The notes: generated from the letters alone by a model not told the origin. 64,000 nt of DNA from Collimonas arenae (GCF_000786695.1 NZ_CP009962.1:1798001-1862000), one strand, 5' to 3'; positions 17,617 to 27,798 are shown, counted from the first letter of the stretch. Translations and numbers: made by a program.

Positions 17617-18960
17617 CTATACCAGCAAGTTCATCGCATGCGGCATGCCAGCGGCATATTGCGGGAACAGTTTCTGCATGGCCGGATCGCCGATGCGCAT
17701 ATGCTTTTCCGCCAGCGTGGCCAGCACGGCGCGGAAGTCGGTGGTGACGGCCAGGTCGCGTCCTTCATTCAAGGATTTATCGTCGATGCCCGGCCAGTAG
17801 CCGTGGATGGTGCGGCCGCGTACATTGCCGCCCAACAGCCACATGGCGTTGCCGTGGCCGTGATCGGTGCCGCCGTTGCCGTTTTCACGGAAGGTACGGC
17901 CGAATTCCGAGATCACCACAATCACTGTGTCGTTAAAAGCCGGCCCCAGTTCGCGCGCCAGCGTGGCCAAGCCATCGGCCAGCGGCCGCAGCCGCCCGGC
18001 CAGCTGGCCGGCGCCATTGCCCTGGTTGGTATGGGTATCCCAGCCGCCGACAGCGACGAAGCCGAGGCGGATGTCCGGGTTGCCTTGCATCAGGCGGCCC
18101 AGGCGTGCGGTATCGATCGATAGGCCGTTCGGCAGAGGCGCGCCATTATTGGCCGCTTTTTGTTCTGTGCTGTTGGCGTCGGCCAGCAACTCCTTGCGCG
18201 CCGAAATGCCGTCGCGGTAGGACTTGCCGAGCGCCGCATCCTGGGCATACAGCGCCGCGTAAGCCTGGCTGACTTCGGGCTTGTCTATCAGGGTTGGCCG
18301 GGTAGCATCGCGGCCGGTGGGCATGTTGGCGACCACGGCGCGGCCGGTCAGGATGCGCGGCACCGATTCGCCCAGCGTCAGCGCTTGCATCGGCGATTGC
18401 GATGGCGGCATCACGCCTAACATCCGGTTCATCCAGCCGTCGCGGGTATTGTGTTCGCCCGGCGTGCCGGTCTCCATGTAATCCTGGGCTTCAAAATGCG
18501 AGCGCGACACGTCGGGCGAGCCGGAAGCGTGAACAAAAGCCAGCCGGCCATCTTCCCAATAGGGTAGCAACGATTGCAGCGCCGGATGCAGGCCAAAGTA
18601 GCCGGTGAGGTCGAGCGCGCCGTTTTGCGTGCCCGGACGGGAGACTGCAATCGTCGGCCGCGCCTTGTAATAGTTGTGATCGCCATGCGGCACCACCACG
18701 TTCAATCCATCTACCGCGCCACGCAGGAACACCACCACCATGCGTGGCGTTCCGTCACCGGTTGTATGTGGCCGTTGCAGCGGATTGCCATAGGAGAGCG
18801 GGCTGTCGGCGCCGGTGGCGATGCCGACCGGTGGCGTTGGCTTGGCCTTGGCCAGCGGCTTGCTAGGCGGCGCGACTACACAACCGGACAGTCCGACCGG
18901 GATCAGGATGGCGCCACTGGTGGTGAGGCCGAGATGGCGGATGAAATCGCGACGGTTCAT
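17617..18960 (-). CDS. DUF1501 family protein, Tat-exported
   Basis: 447 residues. The N-terminus MNRRDFIRHLGLTTSG is a twin-arginine signal, and its hydrophobic part ends in GLSGC, a possible lipobox. The body matches DUF1501 (sulfatase/alkaline-phosphatase fold relatives): VVVFLRGAVDGLNVVVPHGD, FVHASGSPDVSRSHFEAQDYME, GGWDTHTNQG and ISEFGRTFRENGNGGTDHGHGN, where Asp/His clusters probably bind metal. Activity is unknown. It follows DUF1800, the partner with which it is nearly always found, after 21 bp. Confidence 0.9.
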   Translation of the reverse strand: MNRRDFIRHLGLTTSGAILIPVGLSGCVVAPPSKPLAKAKPTPPVGIATGADSPLSYGNPLQRPHTTGDGTPRMVVVFLRGAVDGLNVVVPHGDHNYYKARPTIAVSRPGTQNGALDLTGYFGLHPALQSLLPYWEDGRLAFVHASGSPDVSRSHFEAQDYMETGTPGEHNTRDGWMNRMLGVMPPSQSPMQALTLGESVPRILTGRAVVANMPTGRDATRPTLIDKPEVSQAYAALYAQDAALGKSYRDGISARKELLADANSTEQKAANNGAPLPNGLSIDTARLGRLMQGNPDIRLGFVAVGGWDTHTNQGNGAGQLAGRLRPLADGLATLARELGPAFNDTVIVVISEFGRTFRENGNGGTDHGHGNAMWLLGGNVRGRTIHGYWPGIDDKSLNEGRDLAVTTDFRAVLATLAEKHMRIGDPAMQKLFPQYAAGMPHAMNLLV

Positions 18961-18981
18961 ATCAGGTTCCTAACGCTCTAA

Positions 18982-20523
18982 CTATCTTTTCATGAAATCA
19001 GGGCCGCCGAGTATCAGGCCGACCTGCAGATTGGGCGGTGCGGCGGTGATGGCGGCGAGGCTATGCGGCGCCAGCGCGGGCGACAGGGTTTGCATCAGTT
19101 GCTGCGGGTCGACGGGTGTCGTGGGCAGGGGAACTGGCGGCGGCGATCCGGGCGGCAGCGGCGGCGTTTCCGCGCGGGCTATCGGCGACTTGCCGTTGCT
19201 CAGGCCATTGACGAAATTGATCCTGCGTAGCAAAGCATCCGGATTGAGCCAGGCTTCCTCGGAGAATTTGTAGCCCTCCGGCGTCAGCCAGCCGTACATG
19301 GGTTGTCCAAGCTGGTTGAGGACGCCGTCGATCGGCTTGTAATTCAATACCGGCGTCGCCGTCGCCCGCAGCGAGGAGACGACATACTGATAAGGTGTCT
19401 TGAACTGCGTCTGGTAATTGCTGCGTGCCCAGAATTCCTGGCTATCGAACAAGGTACGCAGTACTGCCTTGATGTCGCCATTGGTAGCGAGAAAGCGGCG
19501 CGCCAGCTTCTCGGTCAGGGCAGGTTCCGGTTTGTCGGAGACGAAATATTGCACCAGTTTGATCGCGATGAAATGGGCGGTTGCGGGATGGCGTGCGAGT
19601 ATGTCGAGAGCTTGTTCGCCTTCCTGTTCGCCGCTGCCCTTGATGGTCTGGCCGAGAAAAACTTTGTCGCCGAAATCGTGGCGGCGCGGATTGAACACGA
19701 AGGCTGCCTGGCCGTCTTTCATGCCTTTTTCATCGATGGTCCAGCCGGTCAGGATGCGCGCCAGCGAGATCACATCAGCCTGGGTGTAGCCGCTGTCGAC
19801 GCCCATGGTATGCAGTTCCAGCAATTCGCGGCCGTAATTTTCGTTGAGACCTTTAAACCGGCCTTTGGCTTCCGGCGTGTTGACGCCGCTGCTGAGCCAG
19901 TTATCCAGGTAGTAGAGCATGGCCGGATGATGGGCGACGCTGCCCAGCAACTGGCGGAAATTGCCGAGGGCATTCGGCCGCAATACATCCCTTTCGTACT
20001 CGCCGTTCCAGTAACGGACCCAGTCCTTGCCTTCGAATACATTGAAATGGTTGAACCAGAATTCGCTCATCACTTCCTGCAACTGGCGGGGACTTTCTGT
20101 GGCTTGCCACAAGCGCGCAAAATGGACTTGCGGCGTAATGTCTTTGTTGGCGCGCTGGCGCGCCATGTTCTTTTCTTCGGGCGTTGCGCTATTGGGCGGG
20201 AAGGAGGGCGGGCCGTACTGCTGGTAAAGCTGGGTGGCGTTGAGTTGGTAAGTCGGCAAGGTGGAGAGCTGGTTCGACAAGGCCTCTGGCAATGGCAGGC
20301 TGTCGGGGCGCAACTGCTGGTCGATGTAGCGCTTGACGCCCATGTGCCTGACCGTATCAACGTCGCCGGGACGCGGGCCGTAGGCTAGCCGGTTCAGCAC
20401 ATGCAATGCCTTTTCCGAGTCGTTCAACGGCATCTGGGCGGTTTGCGCCTGAGCGATGACGCTGGCGCAACTCAGCGCCAGCGTCATCGCCAGCAATCCG
20501 GGAAGTTTTATGGTCGAGGTCAT
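18982..20523 (-). CDS. DUF1800 family secreted protein
   Basis: 513 residues with a Sec signal (MTSTIKLPGLLAMTLALSCASVIAQAQ). Family blocks: HVLNRLAYGPRPGD near the N-terminus, EVMSEFWFNHFNVFEG, GRELLELHTMGVDSGYTQADV, ARILTGWTID and FVNGLSNG. The last 90 residues contain a Pro-rich stretch, LPPGSPPPVPLP. It is the first gene of a two-gene operon with the DUF1501 protein. Function is unknown; export of both suggests a shared periplasmic or surface task. Confidence 0.9.
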   Translation of the reverse strand: MTSTIKLPGLLAMTLALSCASVIAQAQTAQMPLNDSEKALHVLNRLAYGPRPGDVDTVRHMGVKRYIDQQLRPDSLPLPEALSNQLSTLPTYQLNATQLYQQYGPPSFPPNSATPEEKNMARQRANKDITPQVHFARLWQATESPRQLQEVMSEFWFNHFNVFEGKDWVRYWNGEYERDVLRPNALGNFRQLLGSVAHHPAMLYYLDNWLSSGVNTPEAKGRFKGLNENYGRELLELHTMGVDSGYTQADVISLARILTGWTIDEKGMKDGQAAFVFNPRRHDFGDKVFLGQTIKGSGEQEGEQALDILARHPATAHFIAIKLVQYFVSDKPEPALTEKLARRFLATNGDIKAVLRTLFDSQEFWARSNYQTQFKTPYQYVVSSLRATATPVLNYKPIDGVLNQLGQPMYGWLTPEGYKFSEEAWLNPDALLRRINFVNGLSNGKSPIARAETPPLPPGSPPPVPLPTTPVDPQQLMQTLSPALAPHSLAAITAAPPNLQVGLILGGPDFMKR

Positions 20524-20645
20524 GTCCGGCCTTATGCACGTTGATCTTACGTCCCGGGTTAACGACTGGTTGCGGACATGCGCCGACAGCAGCGGTGTAA
20601 CAGATTGTAAGGCGGCAACATTCCCGGCGCGTGACCAAGCCCTTG

Positions 20646-22058
20646 TTAGATCACTTTCCCTGGATTCATCAGGTTCAAGGGGTCGAGTGCCTGTTTGATG
20701 GTTTTCATCAGGGCGATTTCCACCGGCGATTTATAGCGCAGGATTTCTTCGCGTTTCAGCGCGCCCAGGCCATGCTCGGCCGAGATTGAACCATTCATGC
20801 GGTGAACATTGTCATGCACCACGCGATTGATCTCGGCCTGGCGTTCGATGAACTGCTCCGCCGGGATATTCAGTGGCGGCGAAACGTTGTAATGCAGGTT
20901 GCCGTCTCCAAGATGGCCAAAGGTGACATTGCGGCAGCCGGGGAAATTTTCTTGCAACAAGGCGTCGGTGTCGGCGATGAATTCGGCGATGCGTGAAATC
21001 GGGAGCGAGATGTCGTGCTTGATGTTCTTGCCTTCCTTGGCCTGCGCCGAGGAAATGCTTTCGCGCAGTTGCCACAGGGCGCGCGACTGGATGCTGGAGC
21101 TGGCCAGTACGGCGTCTTGGCAGATGCCTTGTTCCAGCGCCGCGCCGATAACGGATTCGAGCAAGCTGCCGGCATGCTCTGCGGATTCATTGTCTGAGAG
21201 TTCCAGCAGCACATACTGGGGATGGCGCTGGTTGAAAGGGAATTGCAATTGCGGGAAATGTTTGGCAACCAGCTGCAAGCATAGGTCGGACATCAGTTCG
21301 AAGCCGGTCAGGGTGGCGCCGCAATGACTTTGCGCCAGCGTGAGTAAGCGTAGTGCGTCTGCCGGAGTTTGCAACGCCGCCAGGGCCGTCAGTTGGGCTT
21401 TGGGTTGCGGAAAGATTTTCAAGACAGCGGCGGTGATGATGCCCAGCGTGCCTTCGGCCCCGATGAAGAGGTCGCGCAAGTCGTAGCCGGTGTTGTCTTT
21501 GCGCAGTCCGCGCAGTCCGTGCAGGATTTCGCCCTGGGCAGTGACGACTTCCAGGCCGAGGCAGAGTTCTCGGGTGTTGCCGTAGCGGAGGACGGCGGTG
21601 CCGCCGGCGTTGGTGGAAAGGTTGCCGCCGATGGTGCAGCTGCCTTCGGCGGCTAGCGACAGCGGAAGCAGGCGCCCTGCATTGGCTGCGGCTTCTTGCA
21701 CGTGTTGCAGGATGCAGCCGGCTTCTGCAGTGATGGTGTGATTGACCGGGTCGACTGCGCGGATCCGGTTGAGGCGCTTGAGCGACAGGACGATCGCCTT
21801 GCCGCTTTGGTCGGGGACGCTGCCTAGCACCAGGCCGGTGTTGCCGCCTTGGGGGACGATGGGGATGTTGTGTTGTGCGCAGAGTTGGACTAGTTTTGCG
21901 ACTTCTTTGGTGTTGGCGGGTTTGACTACGGCGATTGCTTCGCCTGTGTAGCGTTGGCGTTGGTCTGTCAGGTAGGCGGCCTTGTCGTCGTTGTTGGTCA
22001 GGACGTGGGCTTCGCCAATGGCCAGGCGGCAGGCAGCAAGGAATGCGTCGTTGTTCAT
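20646..22058 (-). CDS. FAD-linked D-2-hydroxyacid dehydrogenase (GlcD / D-2-hydroxyglutarate type)
   Basis: 470 residues. The N-terminal FAD_binding_4 domain has VPQGGNTGLVLGSVPD and LSLAAEGSCTIGGNLSTNAGG for FAD. The C-terminal FAD-oxidase domain has the metal-site block FGHLGDGNLHYNV and SAEHGLGALKREE. This pattern fits D-lactate, glycolate and D-2-hydroxyglutarate dehydrogenases. As a single 470-residue chain without GlcE/GlcF neighbours, D-2-hydroxyglutarate or D-lactate is more likely than glycolate. The palindrome at 22081 begins 23 bp upstream of the start codon, in its leader. Confidence 0.88.
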   Translation of the reverse strand: MNNDAFLAACRLAIGEAHVLTNNDDKAAYLTDQRQRYTGEAIAVVKPANTKEVAKLVQLCAQHNIPIVPQGGNTGLVLGSVPDQSGKAIVLSLKRLNRIRAVDPVNHTITAEAGCILQHVQEAAANAGRLLPLSLAAEGSCTIGGNLSTNAGGTAVLRYGNTRELCLGLEVVTAQGEILHGLRGLRKDNTGYDLRDLFIGAEGTLGIITAAVLKIFPQPKAQLTALAALQTPADALRLLTLAQSHCGATLTGFELMSDLCLQLVAKHFPQLQFPFNQRHPQYVLLELSDNESAEHAGSLLESVIGAALEQGICQDAVLASSSIQSRALWQLRESISSAQAKEGKNIKHDISLPISRIAEFIADTDALLQENFPGCRNVTFGHLGDGNLHYNVSPPLNIPAEQFIERQAEINRVVHDNVHRMNGSISAEHGLGALKREEILRYKSPVEIALMKTIKQALDPLNLMNPGKVI

Positions 22059-22080
22059 CTCGTAAAATTTCGCTGTATGA

Positions 22081-22146
22081 GTTAATTGGGGTCAGAGTTT
22101 TTTTACGACAGCCTTATCGTCGTAAATTACTCTGACCCCAATTAAC
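22081..22146. repeat. 66-bp near-perfect palindrome with GGGGTCAGAGT ends (REP-like)
   Basis: 18-bp perfect outer arms (22081-22098 with 22129-22146) and inner arms (22102-22109 with 22119-22126) enclose a short loop. The outer end AATTGGGGTCAGAGT recurs at 12217-12226 on the other strand. It sits directly upstream of the dehydrogenase gene and could form a large cruciform or leader hairpin. Confidence 0.85.
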
Positions 22147-22149
22147 GGG

Positions 22150-22397
22150 CCACGGAGTAAGTGCGTTTGTAAATAAAGAATTTACTGCTCCGTGGATGCA
22201 GGCCGGGGGTAGCCCGGCAGCTAGTCACTTTTTCTTGCTTCGCCAAGAAAAATTAACCAAAAAGAAGGCGACCGCAAAGCCCTTGCCTTCCCTTCGGTCA
22301 GGTCCCCAAAAGAGGCGCGTGCCAGCCGGGTGGGGCACAAACTCGCTGCGCTCAGACATGTGCCCCACAATTCCCGACCGGCACGCGCCTCTTTTGG
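22150..22397. repeat. Dispersed-repeat-like element with long hairpin arms
   Basis: It starts with 8-bp arms 22150-22157 / 22188-22195 (CCACGGAG / CTCCGTGG, extended by AGTAA / TTACT). It continues with GCCGGGGGTAGCCCGGCAGC and CTTGCTTCGCCAAGAAAAA, then ends in an 18-bp perfect inverted repeat (22306-22323 with 22380-22397) that encloses a second 10-bp pair (22330-22339 with 22359-22368). Its plus-strand frame, beginning MQAGGSPAASHFFLLRQEKL, looks like the spurious proteins commonly called in such repeats. I recall similar sequences scattered through proteobacterial genomes, but this was not searched. Confidence 0.65.
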
Positions 22398-22478
22398 CAA
22401 GTTCTCAATGCGGGGTAGTTCAAAAGCAACTGCAAATTCAAAAGCTGCAGCCTTGTTATTTCAACGTTGGCGCCTGAT

Positions 22479-23575
<1,097 letters not shown>

Positions 23576-23642
23576 TCATGGTGCGAAACGCTCGCTTGGC
23601 ACGGTTTCATCATTCGCCGCGGCGGCCAAAATTAGGTAACGC

Positions 23643-24956
23643 ATGAAGTCAATAAAGTTTTCCAGATTACGCGGCCTGTCCTGGGCGGAATTACGCGATC
23701 TGTTCCGTTTTGCGGCGCGCCGCCTGGACGAGGAGCGCTTGCCGCAAGTGGCCGGCAGCCTGACCTTTACCACTATCCTGGCGTTGGTGCCGATGCTGAC
23801 GATCGCCTTGGCGATTTTTACGGTTTTTCCGCTGTTCAGCACCTTCCGCGCCTCATTGGAGCAGTATTTCGTGCATAACCTGATGCCGCGGGGTATCGCC
23901 AACACCATTCTCGATTATCTGAACCAGTTTGCCACCAAATCGGCGCGCTTGTCGGCAGTCGGCGGCGTGGCCTTGATCGTCACCTCGGTGCTGACCATGT
24001 CGACCGTCGATCACGTGTTCAATCGCATCTGGCGCGTAAAAAACCAGCGGCCATGGATTCATCGGGTGCTGGTGTACTGGGCCATCATTACCCTTGGACC
24101 TTTGTTGATAGGCATCTCGATCACCGTCACTTCCTATCTGTCGGCGGCTGCCAACGGCCTGGTGGTGAGCTGGATCGGCCGCTGGTTCTATACCTTGTTG
24201 TCGGTGTCGCTGACCACCGGTGCCTTTACCTTGTTATATGTAGCGGTGCCGAACCAGCGTGTCGACTGGCGCGATGCGATTTGGGGCGGCTTGCTGGCTG
24301 GTATTGCTTTCGAAATTGCTAAGCGCATCTTCGCTGCCTACATCCTCAAGTTTCCCACTTACACCATGATTTACGGCGCGCTGGCAGCCTTGCCGATTTT
24401 CCTGCTGTGGATCTACATGCTATGGATGATTACGTTGCTGGGTGCATTACTGGCGGCGGCGCTGCCGGTGGTGAAATACGAGCGCTGGTGGCACGTGCCG
24501 TCTCCCGGCAGTGCTTTTGTCGACGCCATGGCAGTGTTGCAGGTCTTGTATCAGGCGCGTACCCGAGGTGATTCGGCGGCGGTCGACGCGGGGCAGATCC
24601 GGCGCGTCACCAGGCTTGGCTTCGATGAGTCACAAAGCCTGCTGCAGCAGATGCTGGAGGCCGGCTGGGTAGGAAGCGTGCAGACTGAAATGCCGGCCCG
24701 TAGCCAGTGGGGACGCAAGGTGCAGATCTGCGTCGATGGCTGGATTTTGCTGGCGAATACGGAACAACTGACGCTAGCGGATATTTATCGCATGTTCGTC
24801 TGGAATCCGGCTGCCGGGAGAGTCGTCGATACCGGCTTGGAGCAGAGGGTTGAAAGCGCCATTGAACACGGTCTTGAACAGACCCTGGCGGCGCATTTTA
24901 CGCAGAGGCAATCAGCCGACCCGCACCTTGAGAGTCCTGCCCTGCGGCAGGTTTAA
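23643..24956 (+). CDS. YihY/virulence factor BrkB family inner-membrane protein
   Basis: 437 residues. The N-terminal 285 hold six membrane helices with family blocks AGSLTFTTILALVPMLTIALAIF, VDHVFNRIWRV, LLYVAVPNQRVDWRDAIWGG and YGALAALPIFLLWIYMLWMITLLGA. A cytoplasmic C-terminal extension of about 140 residues, winged-helix-like (IRRVTRLGFDESQSLLQQMLEAGWVG), follows. Older databases call this family ribonuclease BN, which is wrong for YihY. Function is unknown. Confidence 0.9.
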   Translation: MKSIKFSRLRGLSWAELRDLFRFAARRLDEERLPQVAGSLTFTTILALVPMLTIALAIFTVFPLFSTFRASLEQYFVHNLMPRGIANTILDYLNQFATKSARLSAVGGVALIVTSVLTMSTVDHVFNRIWRVKNQRPWIHRVLVYWAIITLGPLLIGISITVTSYLSAAANGLVVSWIGRWFYTLLSVSLTTGAFTLLYVAVPNQRVDWRDAIWGGLLAGIAFEIAKRIFAAYILKFPTYTMIYGALAALPIFLLWIYMLWMITLLGALLAAALPVVKYERWWHVPSPGSAFVDAMAVLQVLYQARTRGDSAAVDAGQIRRVTRLGFDESQSLLQQMLEAGWVGSVQTEMPARSQWGRKVQICVDGWILLANTEQLTLADIYRMFVWNPAAGRVVDTGLEQRVESAIEHGLEQTLAAHFTQRQSADPHLESPALRQV

Positions 24957-25112
24957 AATCCAGAAATAGCTCACGCTTACTCTGCCGGGATAAGTCGGCC
25001 GCGTGTAGTTCATCAAAAACGAGGGTTTGGGCAGACGTCGCGGTGCCGGCGTCGCTTCAGCCTTGCCTGGTTCCTTTAATAATGCCGCCGATGCGCTATC
25101 CGATATTCCCAT
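24912..25112 (-). CDS. Small hypothetical protein overlapping the yihY 3' end
   Basis: 66 residues from the ATG at 25112, which has an AGGAGC ribosome site at good spacing. Codon choice looks like that of neighbouring genes. The sequence is basic and Pro-rich (AEATPAPRRLPKPSF) with YTRPTYPGRVSVSYFWILN near the end. It overlaps the convergent yihY gene by 45 bp. I do not recognise the family. Confidence 0.4.
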   Translation of the reverse strand: MGISDSASAALLKEPGKAEATPAPRRLPKPSFLMNYTRPTYPGRVSVSYFWILNLPQGRTLKVRVG

Positions 25113-25217
25113 AAAAGCTCCTGTTGCCACGGCATCCGCGAATGGCGATGTCTAAAAATAAAGAAACGTATTCTAGGGGAGAATGGTTCACATTGTCGTG
25201 AACAGCATTTCACATAA

Positions 25218-25538
25218 TTAGTAAAACGATACTTTTCCGTTCAGCATTTGCCAGTACATCACCCAGTCGCCGAGAAAAGAATACAAAGGCTGCCTGAAGG
25301 TCGCCGGCCGGTTCTTTTCGAATGCGAAATGGCCGACCCACGCAAAGCCGTAACCGCACAACAACGCCGCCAGCAGCCAGTACGTATTGCCGGTAAACAC
25401 CAGCGCAGCCACGGACGCCAGCGCCAGCGTCGAACCGACGAAATGCAGCTGGCGACAGGTGCGGTTGCTGTGCTGGCTCAGGTAGCTCGGGTAGAACTCT
25501 GCGAACGTGTCGTATTTCTTTTCAAGTACGGTTGGCAT
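25218..25538 (-). CDS. DUF962 (Mpo1-like) membrane protein
   Basis: 106 residues: YDTFAEFYPSYLSQHSNRTCRQLHFVGSTLA, two to three hydrophobic helices, and WVGHFAFEKNRPATFRQPLYSFLGDWVMYW. These are the conserved blocks of DUF962, whose yeast member Mpo1 is an iron-dependent dioxygenase in 2-hydroxy fatty acid alpha-oxidation. The conserved histidines are present. The bacterial substrate is unknown. Confidence 0.88.
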   Translation of the reverse strand: MPTVLEKKYDTFAEFYPSYLSQHSNRTCRQLHFVGSTLALASVAALVFTGNTYWLLAALLCGYGFAWVGHFAFEKNRPATFRQPLYSFLGDWVMYWQMLNGKVSFY

Positions 25539-25589
25539 TGCCTCTCCTTATCATCGTCGCACCATTCATTGCATTGTTATGCCTTAAGC

Positions 25590-26465
25590 TTAGCCTCCTG
25601 TAGTGGACGGCGCAACCGGCATGGAGGAGAGCGCTGCTATCGTTGCAAATTTGAACAGATGCTCAAGTACCGCGTCAGGTTGTTCCGCCATCAGGGCATG
25701 GCCGCTGGCTCCCACTTGCACTACCTTGGCATGCTTGATGACAGCAATCAGGCCCGCCGCAGCTTTGGCCGGCGTCATGACGTCGCGCTGACCGAGCAAG
25801 AAAAGCGTTGGACAGGCGACTGCGTGCGCTGCGGCTTCGCCGTTGGCGTAGGCGTTGCAGGCCGCAAAATCGGTATAGAACACGGTCGGTCTGGCGGCCG
25901 ACTGGCTGGCGATACGCTGCATCAGGCGCTGGCTGGCGCCCTGCACGTAAAAACCGGGGCCGGGAGCGGACGGCTTCGGCGAGATGGTGGAGTGCGACCA
26001 GATATTCACCATGTCGATTGCGGTTTGCTGGTCGTTGTTGGCGGCGTCCAGCAGAGCGTCGGCGACTTTCATCGGATAAGCCGTACCGACCAGCGCGATA
26101 CCGGCAATGCGAGTTGATTCTCCGGACCGACTTGCGCTTTCGAGTGCGATCAGCGACCCCATGCTATGGCCGATCAGGATGACCTTGTTGACGCCGGCGG
26201 CGTCCAGCAGACTGGACAGCCAGTCGGACAACTCTTCGATCGTGGCCAGTGCTGGCCCTTGGCTGCGGCCGTGTCCCGGCAAATCCACCGCCAGCACGCC
26301 AAAGCCGTGATGGGCGAAGTAGCGGGTTTGCAGGATCCAGACGGAATGGTCGTTCTGGCCGCCGTGGATAAAGACGGCGGTCGGTAGCGCCGGGTCGAAG
26401 CTTTTGCCGCCGGTGTAGCAATAGGTGTCGTGATCGGCGCCGCGGAAGTGTGTTTTTAATAACAT
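25590..26465 (-). CDS. Alpha/beta hydrolase
   Basis: 291 residues from the ATG at 26465, which has a GGAGA ribosome site just after the metY stop; the longer frame would begin inside that gene. Oxyanion motif AVFIHGGQNDHSVW, nucleophile elbow GHSMGSLIALE with the catalytic Ser, acid FLLGQRDVMTP and catalytic His in VGASGHALMAEQ are all present. The substrate is not predictable. The one-base spacing to metY suggests one operon; a link to homoserine-ester metabolism is possible but unproved. Confidence 0.88.
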   Translation of the reverse strand: MLLKTHFRGADHDTYCYTGGKSFDPALPTAVFIHGGQNDHSVWILQTRYFAHHGFGVLAVDLPGHGRSQGPALATIEELSDWLSSLLDAAGVNKVILIGHSMGSLIALESASRSGESTRIAGIALVGTAYPMKVADALLDAANNDQQTAIDMVNIWSHSTISPKPSAPGPGFYVQGASQRLMQRIASQSAARPTVFYTDFAACNAYANGEAAAHAVACPTLFLLGQRDVMTPAKAAAGLIAVIKHAKVVQVGASGHALMAEQPDAVLEHLFKFATIAALSSMPVAPSTTGG

Positions 26466-26466
26466 T

Positions 26467-27798
26467 CTATTTCTCCTTCCGTTCGGTGCGTTCAACACGC
26501 TGAGACATCTTTAGCCCAAACGCCAGGTCTTCAATCAGATCCTCGACATTCTCCAGGCCGATCGACAGGCGCAACGTTCCTTCTCCAATGCCCGAGGCAG
26601 CCAGTTGTTCGCTAGGCACACGGAAATGGGTGGTCGAAGCCGGGTGGATGACCAGCGATTTGGCATCGCCGACATTGGCCAGGTGGGAAAAGATCTTGAG
26701 CGATTCCACCATGCGGCGGCCGGCGGCGCGGTCACCCTTGAGGTTGAACGAGAACACTGCGCCGCAGCCTTTAGGCAGCAGCGTCTTGCTCAGTGCATAT
26801 CCCGGATGCGAAGGCAGTTCCGGATACGCCACCGACTCCACTGCGGGATGCGTCGCCAGGAATTCAACCACCTTGCGTGTGTTTGCGACATGTTTTTCCA
26901 TGCGCAGTCCGAGTGTTTCTATGCCTTGCAGGATAGCGAAGGCATTATGCGGGCTCATCACCGCGCCAAAGTCACGCAAGCCCTCACGCCGTGCGCGCAG
27001 AGAAAACGGCGCGACCGTCGATTCCTCCGAAAATACCATGCCATGGAATCCTTCATACGGCTCGCACAATTCGCCGAATCGGCCGGTTTTGTCATAGGCT
27101 TGCTGCCAGTCGAAGGTGCCGCCGTCGACCAGCAGGCCGCCGACTGCCGTGCCGTGGCCGCACAGGAATTTGGTGGCGGAATGGAATACCAGGTCAGCGC
27201 CGTGATCGAAAGGGCGCAGTAAATACGGGGTGGTGAACGTGGCATCCACCATCAGCGGCAGATGGTTTTCATGCGCCAGGGCGGCGATACGTGGAATATC
27301 CAGAACATCCAACCCCGGATTGCCCAGGGTTTCGCCGAACAGCACCTTGGTATTCGGCCGGATCGCCGCGCGCCAGGCGTCGATGTCGCCGGGATCGACA
27401 AAGGTGGTCTCGATGCCAAAACGCTTCATGGTGTAAGACAGCAGGTTATGCGAGCCGCCATACAGGGCGCGCGACGCCACCACGTGCGAACCGGCGCCGG
27501 CGATGGTGATCAGGCCCAGATGCATGGCAGCCTGGCCGCTGGCGACGGCAATCCCGGCGACGCCGCCTTCCAGCGCTGCGATGCGTTCTTCCAGCACCGC
27601 ATTGGTTGGATTGGAAATGCGTGAATAAACGTGGCCGGCGCGTTCCATGTTGAACAGAGAGGCGGCGTGGTCGGAATCCTTGAAAACAAAGGCAGAAGTC
27701 AGATAAATCGGTGTGGCGCGTGCGCCGGTGGCAGGATCGGGGGCACTGCCGGCATGCAGCGACAGGGTGTCGAAGCCGGGATAATGGGGGCTGCTCAT
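26467..27798 (-). CDS. metY: O-acetylhomoserine (or O-succinylhomoserine) sulfhydrylase
   Basis: 443 residues of the Cys/Met metabolism PLP enzyme family. The PLP lysine is in HSATKFLCGHGT. Other blocks are GHVYSRISNPTNAVLEERIAALEGG, VASGQAAMHLGL and the phosphate-binding YGGSHNLLSYTMKRFG. Length and the insert around FGELCEPYEGFHGMVFSE fit MetY, which makes homocysteine directly from sulfide and O-acetylhomoserine. MetZ-type succinyl use cannot be excluded. Confidence 0.9.
   Translation of the reverse strand: MSSPHYPGFDTLSLHAGSAPDPATGARATPIYLTSAFVFKDSDHAASLFNMERAGHVYSRISNPTNAVLEERIAALEGGVAGIAVASGQAAMHLGLITIAGAGSHVVASRALYGGSHNLLSYTMKRFGIETTFVDPGDIDAWRAAIRPNTKVLFGETLGNPGLDVLDIPRIAALAHENHLPLMVDATFTTPYLLRPFDHGADLVFHSATKFLCGHGTAVGGLLVDGGTFDWQQAYDKTGRFGELCEPYEGFHGMVFSEESTVAPFSLRARREGLRDFGAVMSPHNAFAILQGIETLGLRMEKHVANTRKVVEFLATHPAVESVAYPELPSHPGYALSKTLLPKGCGAVFSFNLKGDRAAGRRMVESLKIFSHLANVGDAKSLVIHPASTTHFRVPSEQLAASGIGEGTLRLSIGLENVEDLIEDLAFGLKMSQRVERTERKEK

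Noticed and set aside
22196..22477. 93-codon plus-strand frame
   Set aside because: Lies within and just beyond the repeat element; resembles the spurious proteins called in such repeats, no ribosome site.
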